Below are positions 20,720 to 33,126 of a DNA stretch of 64,000 nt, piece after piece; positions within the stretch are counted from its first letter, which is position 1, and each line of letters starts with the position of its first letter. The notes beneath the pieces are model-generated. The model searched no databases and was not told the DNA's origin. It worked only from the letters and a program-made list of their open reading frames with translations. The stretch comes from Nageia nagi. Lineage: Eukaryota; Pinophyta. The stretch is from assembly GCA_050084985.1 (NCBI GenBank), contig JBITNC010000001.1, forward strand, positions 126,790,001 through 126,854,000. The letters run 5' to 3'. Position numbers and translations under genes: made by a program.

Positions 20720-23147
20720 AGTAACATCATGAAAAAAGGGTATCCTTAAAGACTACCCCAACAACTACCCTGTCCACTAGGACTACTCGATCGCCTCTAC
20801 CGTCTACTAGTCTCTCCGGTACCATGACCCAGAGGAGTAGTGCCTACGGATCCTGTAGGACTACCTATACTTGAGCTCTTTGCAACTTGGATGAACCAAT
20901 AGACCCTAAGGGAGAGGCCCAAGGTGTACCACTCTTGCTAGAAAGACCTCATGACCTTTGAGTCCTACCTAGAGACCCAACTATGCCCTATGCACTGCTA
21001 CCTATCTGATACGCTAAGATGTCTATAGGCATATAAGTATCTAGAGGTATAGGATACTGAGCCCCCAGAGTAAAAGCTGGAACACCTATCAACCACAACT
21101 ATACTATACTGCTATAAAAATCTTACTACTAATAAATGCCATAATGGACAACTGAAGGACCACCTCCAGAAGTAGAGGCTGCTCCCAACTGATGAGCTTG
21201 AGCTCCTTGTAAAGAGGAATGAGCCTCATCTCTCTCATATATATACCTATCTTGCTCAACCCTGTATCTATACATACATGAGTGGGCCTAATCTAACTGG
21301 TGTCTCAGCTCATAAATGTCTCCTAGCAAAGTATCAATGCTAGGAACCTATGTAGCAGGAGCCTCCTCAACTCTACACGTAACCTCTGGGGTAGCTCCCT
21401 CCTCACCTACACCGTGTAGCCTCCTCCTTAGGAGCTAAATGCTTAGGGGCATCTACCATAACCTCCTTGCTAGCAGCCTCCACTCTCGCAACCTCTGCTC
21501 CTGTAGGCTCCTTGCCTACCTCTCCCCCTCCTGCTGTTGCACCTAACTCTACATCAACATCGATGCATTGACCCTCTAATCTACCCTCTGGGACATCATC
21601 TCCCTCCTCCCACCAGGTCCTAAAGGCCTCAAACACCCCTGCATCATCCTCCCTAATATCATCCTCTAATAATCCCTCCTCCTGAGTAGGATCCATCTCT
21701 ACGTAAACCAATGGTTGTACACCCTCTACTGAAATGGTGCCCTCACGTTGATATGGCACTGATGGGGTAGGTACATCCTAAACTAAACTAAATTGATGGT
21801 GCACCTACTCAAAATGAAAGTACTCCAAAAAATTAGCTCGATAACCACTCAAAACACGTGGCTATCGACTACTAGTAAGCTCAGTTGCGAGCTCTCTCCA
21901 GATGGGATACAAGCGGTAAGGTCTGAATCTCACTTGATCTGGAATCAAGTGACTAAGCATGTGGTGATAATAGCTCACATCTCGATAAACTCCATCTGAT
22001 GGGTGAATATAAAAATCATCATGCCATCGGACTATGCCCAGCTCATAATCTAAGTGACTACCAAACCCTAACATCAACAACCCTAGAGGACAAGCCATAA
22101 CTATATGCTCATATGCCCATGCCTGCAAAGTGATAGTAACTGATAAAGAGGCCCTATGCCCCTATGAATAAAAGAATAACTCCTTGTAAATCTAGGCTAA
22201 TAATGTGGGTGCCCAAGCATATGTTGTACCATGTTGCATCATATCCATAATAATAGGCAATAACGACCATGGAAATCTCCCACTGCCAGTATCAGGGAGA
22301 GCATAGCATTGTAACAAACCTATTAAATATGAAAAATAGATCATCCTCTGCTGATCCTCCATCCAGTACTGGTAATATCGGATACCACCTAAAATAATCT
22401 CTGAAACAATAGTATTAACCTGAGTGGCCCCATACAAATAAGAAATAGCAGGTAAAGCTCCTATCCTATCCACCATAGGCAAAATCCTCTATCTGTGAAT
22501 GGGGAGTCTATACAATCTATGTATATCCTCCACTGTGATGGTCATCTCCCCTATCGAAAGATGAAAAGTGCATGTCACTACATCCCATCTATCTAACAAT
22601 GTAGCCAATAAAGGATAACCCCAATGGATGCGACCCATGTGTGGACCCACTCCAAAATCGATGGATCTAAAGAAGGTATGATTGGCTGGACCTAGAAGAC
22701 CTCTACCCTCCTGTAGAATCGAGGGATATCTACCTCGAGGCTCAAAGATGTCTCGAACCTGTATAATGTTAAAAGGGTTTAGCTTAAAAAAAAAGAAGAG
22801 AAAAATGGCATTTCATATTGAAACACCAACATTTCAAATAGGTAAGGCTCAGTCGCCAGCATTTGCATTCCAAACGTCGGTGACTCTGTCATTGTTTAGC
22901 CTAGGTCAGTGATCGAGGCCGAATTATGAAAAAATTTCACAAAAGATAAAAACAAAAGCTGGATTTTCAAAATGCATCTGATAGAAATAACCAAGATCAT
23001 TTTTAAATGTCATTCATGGTGTTAATTTTAGAATTAAACAGTTAAAATACAAGTTACAAACAAAAAATAGAAAAGAAAGTGATTTCAAAACCCTACCTCT
23101 TCCCGGATAGGTCGAGAATGTCCAATGGAGCATCTACATGGAGGCAT
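20720..23147 (-). pseudogene. Antisense plant mobile domain (PMD) gene of the outer element
   Basis: On the minus strand exon 1 is 23147-23097 (MPPCRCSIGHSRPIREE), donor GAG|GTAGGG, intron 23096-22759 (338 bp), acceptor ATACAG|GTT, exon 2 from 22758. The splice is phase 0. Exon 2 stays in one frame to about 21403, broken only by stops. It holds GPHMGRIHWGYPLLATLLDR, WDVVTCTFHLSIGEMTITVE, DIHRLYRLPIH (PMD core), FPWSLLPIIMDMMQ, WAYEHIVMACPLGLLMLG and an acidic region. After one frame change near 21410 a charged coiled-coil-like tail follows. The architecture mirrors the nested element's antisense gene. PMD homology is recognised; function in the element is unknown. Confidence 0.82.
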
Positions 23148-23832
23148 GGTGAGTATAGCGAATATCAATGGCTAGAAATCAATGAGATCGCAAGGGAAAC
23201 TCATGCTGGCTGATAATGAAAGGGACAGCTAAAAAGAAATGAATGAGAAGAAGTCAAAACTTTTTCTTTTTGAAACATGCTGGTGACTTGGAGGCGAACG
23301 TCGATGACTGTAACTAAACACCAACGACTCTAAGATGGATGTCGGTGATCACCACTAAACATTGGTGATTGGAAATAAAGCACGCATTTGGAAATAGCCA
23401 TGAGAATATTAAAATTTTCTCAAAGTAACCTTGAATTGGTCAAGAAAATCAAATACGATAAAATGTGATTTATCATTATTATAGGAGATCATCTTGAAAC
23501 CCTGTTGTCAAGACAAAAGGCAACACCATCAAACTCACATACTAAAGAGGACTTATATGGTACATGTGGCTTAGACATGCAAAATGACATAACAAAAATG
23601 TCATGCAACTATCACACAAGCTCAACACATACGAAAATAGTCACTTCTAAAGTATATTTAAATTTGTTTTCAAAACTACATCAAATGTAAAATGAAAACA
23701 CATTTTATCATAATTTTGATTCATCTAAGAAATTGAGTCAAAAACTTATATCATAAAAAAGCACATAATTAAGCAACAAAGCTCCTCATTCTATATTTTT
23801 GAAATTGTCAACCGCATTCTCGGTTGATAATT
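23148..23832 (+). other. 3' terminal non-coding region with dispersed motif cluster
   Basis: This lies upstream of the antisense exon 1. Five copies of a CGTCGGTGACT-like motif fall at 23279-23370 (gctggtgactt, gaacgtcgatgactg, aacaccaacgactc, gatgtcggtgatc, aacattggtgatt). Two or three more (22822-22886) lie inside the antisense intron. No TATA box was found on the minus strand here. Confidence 0.55.
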
Positions 23833-23846
23833 CAAAAAGGGCAAAA
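23833..23846 (+). other. Polypurine tract region of the outer element
   Basis: The run caaaaagggcaaaa directly precedes the tgtag start of the 3' LTR. Confidence 0.65.
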
Positions 23847-24692
23847 TGTAGACACCTAAAAATGTCCCCTTCTTAAATAGTAAACATTAAAATAATCATA
23901 ACTCCTCGCGACAATATGAAATAGGTTTTAAAACCCTATTATTAGATAGCCCCCATCGAGTACATACAAAATGGGTGTCACATGACTCTTTTTAGGTAAA
24001 ATTGGCTATTAGGCGGTCATCTTAATATTATTACAAATATTGTTAACCAGTCATCAGTGACCCAAGATAGTCATCGGTGTTTTGATCCAGTCGCCAACAT
24101 TCGTATGGCAATCATCGGTGACTCTGTAACAGCTGAACAAGAAGCTAAAATAGTGAGAGAAAGTTGAAATGATTCATCTTTCCAAGATGATGTGGATAGA
24201 GGGGGTCAATTATGACCTACGGTGGCTTTTCACTTCCTCTTACCAGCCTTTTGAACATCCCACCCAAAATCTATAAATACAAGCTAATACAAAGCAAAAA
24301 AGAGAGAATCTTGACCCATTTTGAAGTAGGGTAATGCTGCCAAAATCTTGTGAGCTCATACCTTTTATTGTTTTATGCTAGTTTCAATTCAATACATGTC
24401 ATACATAGATGCTTTGATGTTATTATCTTTTGTATGTGTGTAGGATTTACAGGTTCATATCAAGGAAAGAAGCAAGCAAATCAAAAACAATGGAGATCTA
24501 ATACTCTTATTTTGGCAAATGGCATTTGTAAAAGTCCCTTCCAAGGGCCAATTGTAGTCTTAATTGAAAATCAATATCATTTTGTAATTATAACATGTTT
24601 ATCTATTTTAAATAATTTGAGGTTCAGTGAAAGTTTAAGAATAATTTGTATTTCATGTTATTCTACATTCCAACTTTATTTTCACTACAACA
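23847..24692 (+). repeat. 3' LTR of the outer Tat element
   Basis: It begins tgtagacacc and ends ...ctacaaca. It matches 1-833 over its full length. The TATA box is at 24272-24279 and motif copies are at 24049-24124. The open frame at 24350-24784 is an LTR/array read-through. Confidence 0.93.
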
Positions 24693-27600
24693 CTTCCCAC
24701 CATCATGCATGGGAAGGACTCACAGGAGATATTATGCATTTAGCTATAGCTTGGGATGTACTTCATGCCTCAACCAAACCATAGGGGGAAATTAGGTAGG
24801 GGGATGAATGCATGGTACTTACAGGTACTATGGAGAGGGGAAGAAAGGAAGGGGTAGGATGGCTTCATGCCAAGCTAGCCTAGGCGATAATATCAACTTG
24901 AGAAATTAACCATCTTGGGATTGGATGAGTTGGATTGTGCTAACCTGGGTGGGGACAGGTTGCTAACCATCCTCACCATAGTAGTTTTAGTAAAAGGACC
25001 TATCCACAAATAGTTAGGTGCCCAATTTACCTACAATGTAGGTGTTTCTTAGATGACCATCCCATATTGGACAAACCATGTAGGAACAAGGGGAGCACAA
25101 CATGGGATGGATAGGCAAGATGGAGAATGCATCAAAGACTAAGTGATTAATAGAAAAGGAGGCTAGGGAAGGGGTCATGCACTTGATGATCAAGATGGGA
25201 TGTGGTTACGCACCATTGCTACACTTAACATCCATAGTCCTCTCCATAGGCTTACATGGTAATGTGGTCATTAGGAAACTATAGTCTACTGATAGACCCT
25301 AGATCATGATACACTATATGGTAGGGTTCCTCCATGTGCTTCCCACCATCATGCATGGGAAGGACTCATAGGATATGTTTTGCATGTGGCCATAGCTTGG
25401 GATGTACTTCATGCCTCAGCTAAACTACATGAGCAACAAGGGTAGAAAGGGACATGGGATAGATCAGTATGAAAGATAGCATGGAGGAGAAAGGTAGCAA
25501 GGGTGGCACAAGAAAAATAAGGGTTCCATAATCAACATGGGGCATGCCTCCAAATCATTGCTACACTTGGCATCCATAGTCCTCTCTATGGACTCACACA
25601 GTAATGTGGTCATCAAGAAATCATAGTTTGCTAGTAGACCCAGATCATGATACACTATGTTGTAGGGTTCCTCCACATGCTTCCCACCATCATGCATGGG
25701 AAGGACTCACAAGAGATGTTTGCATGTAGCCATGGCCTAGGATGTACTTCATGCCTCAACCAAACTATAAGGGTAAATTGAGTAGGGGGATAGATGCATG
25801 GTACTTATAGGTGCCACAAAGGGAGGGAAGAAAGGAAGGGGTAGCATGGCTCCATGCTAGCTAACCTAGGTGATAGGATCGACTTGATAAATTGACCATC
25901 TTAAGACTAGATGAGTTACATTACACCAACCTGAGTAGGGATGGGTCGCCAAACATCCTCACCATAGTAGTTCTAGGTAAAAGGACCTATCCATAAATGG
26001 TTAGGTGCCCAATTTACCTATGATGTAGGTGTTTCTTATATGACCATCCCACCTTGGATAAACTATGTAGGAACAAGGGGAGCACAACATGGGATGGATA
26101 GGCAAGATAGAGAATGCATTGAAGACCAAGTGATCAACAAAAGGGGAGACCAGGGAAGGGGTCATGCGCTCAATAATCAGGATGGGGCATGGTTATGAAC
26201 CATCACTACACTCGGCATCCATAGTCCTCTTCATAGACTCACATGGCAATGTGGTTGTTAAGAAATTGTAGTCTACTGGTAGACCCTAGATCATGATACA
26301 CCATGTGAAAGGGTTCCTCCATGCACTTCCCACCATCGCACATGGGAAGGACTCATAGGAGACATTCTACATGTAGCCATAGTCTAGGATGTACTTCATG
26401 CCTCAATTGAATTATAGGGGGAAATTAGGTATGGGGATGGATGCATAGTACTTGTAGGTGCCATGGAGGGAGGGAAGAAAGGAAGAGGTAGGATGGCTCT
26501 ATGCCTAGCCAACCTAGGAGATAGGATCAACTCTAGAAACTATCTCAAGATTGGATGAGTTGCATTGTGCCAACCCAAGTAGGGATGGGACACCAACCAT
26601 CCTCACCATAGTAGTTTTAGGTAAAAGGACCTATCCATAAATGGTTAGGTGCCTAGTTTACCTATGGCATAGGTGTTTCTTAGATGACCATGTTGCCTTG
26701 AACAAACTATGTAGAAAATCGAGGAATGTGACAAGGGATGAATAGGTGAGATGGAGAATGCATCAAAGACTAAGCAATCAACAGAAGGGATAGGTTGGCT
26801 TTATGCATAGCCAACCTTAATGACAAGATCAACTTGAGAAATAGATCATCTCGAGATTGGATGAGTTGCATTATGCCAACCCAAGTGACGATGGGTCACC
26901 AACCATCCTCACCATAGTAGTTTTAGGTAAAAGGACCTATATACAAATGGTTAAGTGCCCAATTTGCCTATGGCATGGGTGTTTTTTAGACAACCATTAC
27001 ACCTTAGATGAATCATGTAGGAAACTAAGGGAAACAACATGGGACAAACTGATGCAATGGAGAATGTGCAGACAAGCAATGCAGTAAGGTGAGAGCAAGT
27101 CTTGTAAGGGGCCATGCCCCATATGATTAGGATCGAGTATGGTTCTAAACTATCACTACTCTTGGCATCCATAATCCTCTCTATAGACTCACATGACAAC
27201 ATGAACGTCGAGCAACTGCAGTCTACTAGTAGAACCTGAGATCATTATACACCATGTGGTAGGGTTTCTCCACATGCTTCCCACCACCATGCATGGGAAG
27301 ACTTATAGGAGACATTATGCACATAGCCGTAGCCTTGGATGTACTCCACACCTTAGCCAAACCTAGGGGCAACTGAGGAAAGGGATGAATGTGTGGTACT
27401 TGCAAGAGTCATGAAGGGAGGGACAAATGAAAGGGATAGGTTGGCTCTATGCATAGCTAGCCTTGGTGATGAGATCAACTCGATAAACTAGCCATATCAA
27501 GATTAGATGAGTTGCATTACACCAACCTAAGCAAGGACAGGTCACCAACCATCCTCACCATAGTAGTTTTAGGTAAAAGGACCTATCTACAAATGGTTAA

Positions 27601-30600
27601 GTGCCCAATTTGCCTACGGCATGGGTGTTTTTTAAATGGCCATCATGCCTTAAATGAACCATGCAGGAAATCAAGGGAAGCAACATGGGATGGATTGATG
27701 CAATGGAGAATGCATGGATGAGCAATGCAGTAAGGTGAGAGCAAGTCTTGTAAGGGGTCATGCCCCCTAGGGTCAAGATCAAGCATGGTTTTGAACTATC
27801 GTTACTCTTGGCATCCACAGTCCTCTTCATAAACTCGCATGGAAATGTGAACATTGAGCAACCATAGTCTACTGGTAGAACCTAAGATCATTATACACCA
27901 TGCAGCAAGGTTTCTCCACATGCTTCCCACCATCACACATGGGAAGGACTTACAAGAGACATTCTACATGTAGCCATAGCCTTGGATGTACTTCATACCT
28001 TAGCCAAACTATAGCGGTAACCAAGGTGAGGGACAAATGCATGGTACTTGCAAGAGTCATGGAGGGAGGGACAAATGAAAGGGATAGGTTGGCTCCATGC
28101 ATAGCCAACCTTGGTGATGAGATCAACTTGAGAAACTGACCATCTCAAGATTGGACAAGTTGCATTGCACCAACCCAATTAAGGACAGGTCACCAACCAT
28201 CCTCACCATATTAGTTTTAGGTAAAAGGACCTATATATAAATGGTTAAGTGCCTAGTTTGCCTATGGCATGAGTGTTTTTTATATGACCATCACACCTTA
28301 GATGAACCATGTAGGAAACTAAGGGAACCAACATGGGATGGATCGATGCAATGAAGAATGCATGGATGGGAAATGCAGTAAGGTGAGAGCAAGTCTTGTA
28401 AGGGGCCATGCCCCCTATGATCAATATCAAGCATGGTTTCAAACCATCGCTACTCTTGGCATCCATAGTCCTCTTAGTAGACTCGCATAGCAATGTGAAC
28501 ATCGAGCAACCATAGTCTATTGGTAGAACTTGAGATCATTATACATCGTATAGTAGGGTTTCTACACATGCTTCCCACCATCATGCATGGGAAGGACTTA
28601 TAGGAGATGTTTTGCATGTAGTCATAGCCTTGGATGTACTTCACACCTTAGCCAAACCACAGGGGCAACTGAGGTGAGGGATGAATGCATATTACTTGCA
28701 AGAGTCATGGAGGGAGGGAAAAATGAAAGGGATAGGTTGGCTCCATGCATAGCCAACCTTGGTGATGAGATTGACTCAAGAAACTAACCATCTCAAGATT
28801 GGATGAGTTGCATTGCACCAACCCAGGTGAGGATGGGTCACCAACCATCCTCACCATAGTATTTTTAGGTAAAAGGACCTATCTACAAATGGTTAAGTGC
28901 CCAATTTGCCTACAGCATGGGTGTTTTTTAGATGACCATCACACCTTAGATGAACCATATAGGAAATCAAGGGAAGCAACATGGGATATAATGATGTAAT
29001 GGAGAATGCATGGATAGGCAATGCAGTAAGGTGAGAGCAAGTCTTGTAAGGGGCCATGCCCCCTACGATCAGGATCAAGCATGGTTCCAAACCATCGCTA
29101 CTCTTGGCATCCACAGTCCTCTTCGTAGACTTGCATGGCAACATGAACATCAAGTAATTGCAATCTACTAGTAGAACCTTAGATCATTATACATCATGCA
29201 ATAGGGTTTCTTCACATGCTTCCCACCACCATGCATGGAAAGGACATATAGGAGATGTTTTGCATGTATTCATAGCCTTGGACATACTTCACACCTTAGC
29301 TGAACTATAGGGGAAATCAAAGCAAGGGATGAATGCACGGTACTTGCGAGAGTCATGTATGGAAGGACAAATGAAAGGGATAGGTTGGCTCTATGCATAA
29401 CCAACCTTCATGATATGATTGACTCAAGAAACTAACCATCTCAAGATTGGATGAGTTGCATTACGCTAACCCGGGTGATGATAGGTCACCAACCATCCTC
29501 ACTATAGTAGTTTAAGGTAAAAGGACCTATCTACAAATGTCTAAGTGCCCAATATTCCTACAGCATGGGTGTTTTTTAGATGACCATCATGCCTTAGATG
29601 AACTATACAGGAAATCGAGGGAAGCAACATGGGATAGATCAATGCAATGGAGAATGCATAAATAGGAAATGTAGCAAGGTGAGAGCAAGTCTTGTAAGGG
29701 GTCATGCCCCCTATGATCAGGATCGAGCATGGTTTCAAACCATCATTACTCTTGGAATCCATAGTCCTCTTCATAAACTCACACAACAACATGAATGTCA
29801 AGCAACTATAATCTGCTGGTAGAACTTGAGATCATTATACACCATGCAGTAGGGTTTCTCCACATGCTTCCCACCATTGTGCATGGGAAGGACTTATAGA
29901 ATATGTTCTACATGTAGCCATAGCCTTGAATGTACTTCACACCTTACCCAAATTAGAGGGGCAATCAAGTCAAGGGATGAATGCATGGTACTTGCAAGAG
30001 TCATGGAGGGAGGGACAAATGAAAGGGACAAGTTGGCTCTATGCATAGCCAACCTTGGTGATGAGATCAGCTTAAGAAATTGACGATCTCAAGATTGGAT
30101 GAGTTGCATTATGCCAACTTGAGAGAGGATGGGTCACCAACCATCCTCACCATAGTAGTTTTAGGTAAAAGGACCTATCTAGAAATGGTTAAGTGCCTAG
30201 TTTGCCTACAGCATGGGTATTTTTTAGATGACCATCATGCCTTAGATGAACTATGTAGGAAACTAAGGGAAGCAACATGGGATGGATCAATGTAATGGAG
30301 AATGTGCAGATGGGAAATGCAACAAGGTGAGAGCAAGTCATGTAAGGGGTCATGCCCCCTACAATCAAGATCAGATGTGGTTCTGAACCATCACTACTCT
30401 TGGCATCCACAGTTCTCTTCATAGAATCGCATGATAATGTGAACATCAAGCAACCATAGTCTGCTAGTAGAACCTAATATCATTATACACTGTGCAATAG
30501 GGTTTCTTGATAAGCTTCCCACCACTGCACATGGGAAAGACTTACAAGAGATGTTCTATATGTAGTCGTAGCCTTGGATGTACTTCACACCTTAGCCAAA

Positions 30601-33060
30601 CCATAGGGGTAACTAAGGCAAGGGACATATGTGTAATACTTACAAGAGTCATGGAGGGAGGGACAAATAAAAGGGATAGGTTGGCTTCATGCATAGCCAA
30701 CCTTGGTGATGAGATTGACTCAAGAAACTAACTATCTTGAGATTGGATGAGTTGTATTGCACCAACCCAAGCGAGGATGGGTCACCAACCATCCTCACCA
30801 TAGTAGTTTTAGGTAAAAGGACCTATCTACAAATGGTTAAGTGCCCAATTTACCTATGGTATGGGTGTTTTTTAAATGACCATCATGCCTTAGATGAACT
30901 GCATAGGAAATGGAGGGAAGCAACATGGGATAGATCGATGCAACAAGGAATGCACGAATGGGCAATGCAGCAAGGTGAGAGCAAGTCTTGTAAGGGGCCA
31001 TACTACCTACAATCAATATTGGGCATGGTTTTGAACTATTATTACTCTTATCATCCACAATCCTCTCTATAGACTCACATAGCAACATGAATGTTGAGCA
31101 ATCACAGTCTGCTAGTAGAACCTAAGATCATTATACACCATGCTTTAAGGTTTCTCCACACACTTCCCACCATCGTACATGGGAAGGATTTACAAGAGAC
31201 GTTCTACATGTAGCTGTAGCCTTAGATGTACTTCACATCTTAACCAAACCATAGAGGTAACCAAGGTGACAGATGAATGCATGGTACTTGCAAGAGTCAT
31301 AGAGGGAGGGACAAATGAAAGGGATAGGTTGGCTCCATGCATAGCCAGCCTTGGTGATAAGATCAATTTGAGAAATCGACCATATCAAGATTGGATGAGT
31401 TGCATTGCACCAACCCGAGTGAGGATGGGTCACCAACCATCCTCACCATAGTAGTTTTAGGTAAAAGGACCTATTTAAAAATGGTTAAGTGCCCAATTTT
31501 CCTACAACATGGGTGTTTTTTAGATGACCATTATGCCTTAGACAAATTGTGTAGGAAATCAAGGGAAGTAACATGGGAAAAAATGATGCAATGGAGAATG
31601 CATGGATGGGCAATGTAGCAAGGTGAGAGCAAGTATTGTAAGGGGCCATGCCCCCTACGATCAAGATCAAGCATGGTTTCGAACCATCGCTACTCTTGAC
31701 ATCCATAGTCCTCTCTGTATACTCACATAGTAACATGAACATCAAGCAATTGTAGTCTATTGGTAGAACTTGAGATCATTATACATCATGCGATAAGGTT
31801 TCTACACATGCTTCCCACCATCATGCATGAGAAGGACTTATAGGAGATGTTTTGCATGTAGCTATAGCCTTGGATGTACTTCACACCTTAGCCAAACTAT
31901 GAGGGCAACCAAGGTAAGGGACAAATGTGTGATACTTGCAAGAGTCATGGAGGGAGGGACAAATGAAAGGGATAGGTTGGCTTCATGCATAGCCAACCTT
32001 GGTGATGAAATTGACTCAAGAAATCGATCATATTAAGATTGGATGAGTTGCATTGCACCAACCTGGGTAGGGATGGGTCACCAACCATCCTCACCATAGT
32101 AGTTTTAGGTAAAAGGACCTATCTACAAATGGTTAAGTACCCAGTTTGCCTATGGCATGGGTGTTTTTTAGATGACCATCATGCCTTAGATGAACTGTGC
32201 AAGAAATTGAGGGAAGCAACATGGGATGGATTGATGCAATGGAAAATGCATGGATGAGCAATGCAGCAAGGTGAGAGCAAGTCTTGTAAGGGGATGTGCC
32301 CCCTACGATCAAGATTAGGCATGGTTCCAAACCATCACTACTCTTTACATCCACTATCCTCTCTGCATACTCACATGGTAATGTGAATGTCGAGTAACTA
32401 TAGTCTGCTGGTAGAACTCGAGATCATTATACACCATGTGGTAGGGTTTCTCCACACACTTCCCACCACCATGCATGGGAAGGACTTATAGAAGATGTTC
32501 TACATGTAGCCATAGCCTTGGACATACTTCACACCTTAGCTGAACTATAGGGCCAACCAAGGCAAGGGACAAATGTACAATACTTGCAAGAGTCATGGAG
32601 GGAGGGACAAATGAAAGGCACAAATTGGCTCCATGCATAGCTAGCCTTAGTGACGAGATCAACTCAAGAAATTAACCATCTCGAGATTGGATGAGTTGTA
32701 TTGCACCAACTTGAGTGAGGATAAGTCACCAACCATCCTCACCATAGTAGTTTTAGGTAAAAGTACCTATATAAAAATGGTTAAGTTCCCAGTTTGCCTA
32801 TGGCATTGGTATTTTTTAGATGACCATCATGCCTTAGATGAACCATGCAGGAAATCGAGGGAAGTAACATGGGATGGATCGATGCAATGGAGAATGCACA
32901 GACAGGAAATGCAGAAAGGTGAGAGCAAGTCATGTAAGGGGCCATTTTCTTTGCACCATCCTAGGTGGGTATTAGTCACCAATCATCCTCACCATAGTAG
33001 TTTTAGGTTAAAAGACCTATCTACAATTAGATAAGGTGGTGGTTTGCTTACGGTGTGTGT
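24693..33060 (+). repeat. Satellite-like tandem array, 648-bp unit
   Basis: The anchor cctcaccatagtagttttagg occurs at 24971, 25957, 26601, 26907, 27553, 28201, 28849, 29497, 30145, 30793, 31441, 32089, 32737 and 32987. From 28201 to 32737 the spacing is exactly 648 seven times over; 27553 to 28201 is also 648. Early spacings (986, 644, 306) show a partial duplication and a partial deletion of about 340 bp. Neighbouring units differ at roughly one base in eight in the stretch I compared, mainly by transitions. Each unit holds four short hairpins. Conserved-looking short frames (an 85-residue one on the minus strand, two on the plus) do not join into one reading frame. I do not recognise the unit. 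Confidence 0.92.
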
Positions 33061-33126
33061 GTTTTTTGGAAACCTCGCTTTGGACCCCAATAGGTAAAAC
33101 ATTGATTTTGGATTGCATTATAAAGG
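33061..33126. other. Old sequence between array and chromovirus
   Basis: The last array unit fades near 33060 (ttttggaaacctcgctttgg). The chromovirus LTR starts at 33127. Confidence 0.5.

Larger units (their letters stand above)
1..24692 (+). mobile_element. Giant Ty3/gypsy Tat-lineage LTR retrotransposon (outer element)
   Basis: Two near-identical LTRs (1-833 and 23847-24692) bracket a primer-binding site, gag, protease, RT, RNase H, archaeal-type RNase H, integrase, an extra sense ORF, an antisense PMD gene and a purine tract. The order PR-RT-RH-aRH-INT and the second RNase H mark the Tat lineage of plant Ty3/gypsy. The window starts five bases inside the 5' LTR, because the 3' LTR opens with tgtag before the matching acacct. 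Without the 7.2-kb nested insertion the element is about 17.4 kb, which is large even for Tat. The 3' LTR ends directly against the satellite array, so the element probably inserted into that array. Confidence 0.9.

Noticed and set aside
26857-32950. Recurrent frames in the satellite with a CPIC...HGC...H zinc-finger look, and an 85-residue minus frame
   Set aside because: Frames recur because the DNA is tandemly repeated. They do not connect across the unit, and zinc-like spacing varies between units (Cys to Tyr, for example). Kept only as a point to test under the 648-bp finding.
24693-33060. Regular direct repeats suggesting a CRISPR array
   Set aside because: The unit is 648 bp with no spacer/repeat alternation, and the context is plant retrotransposons.
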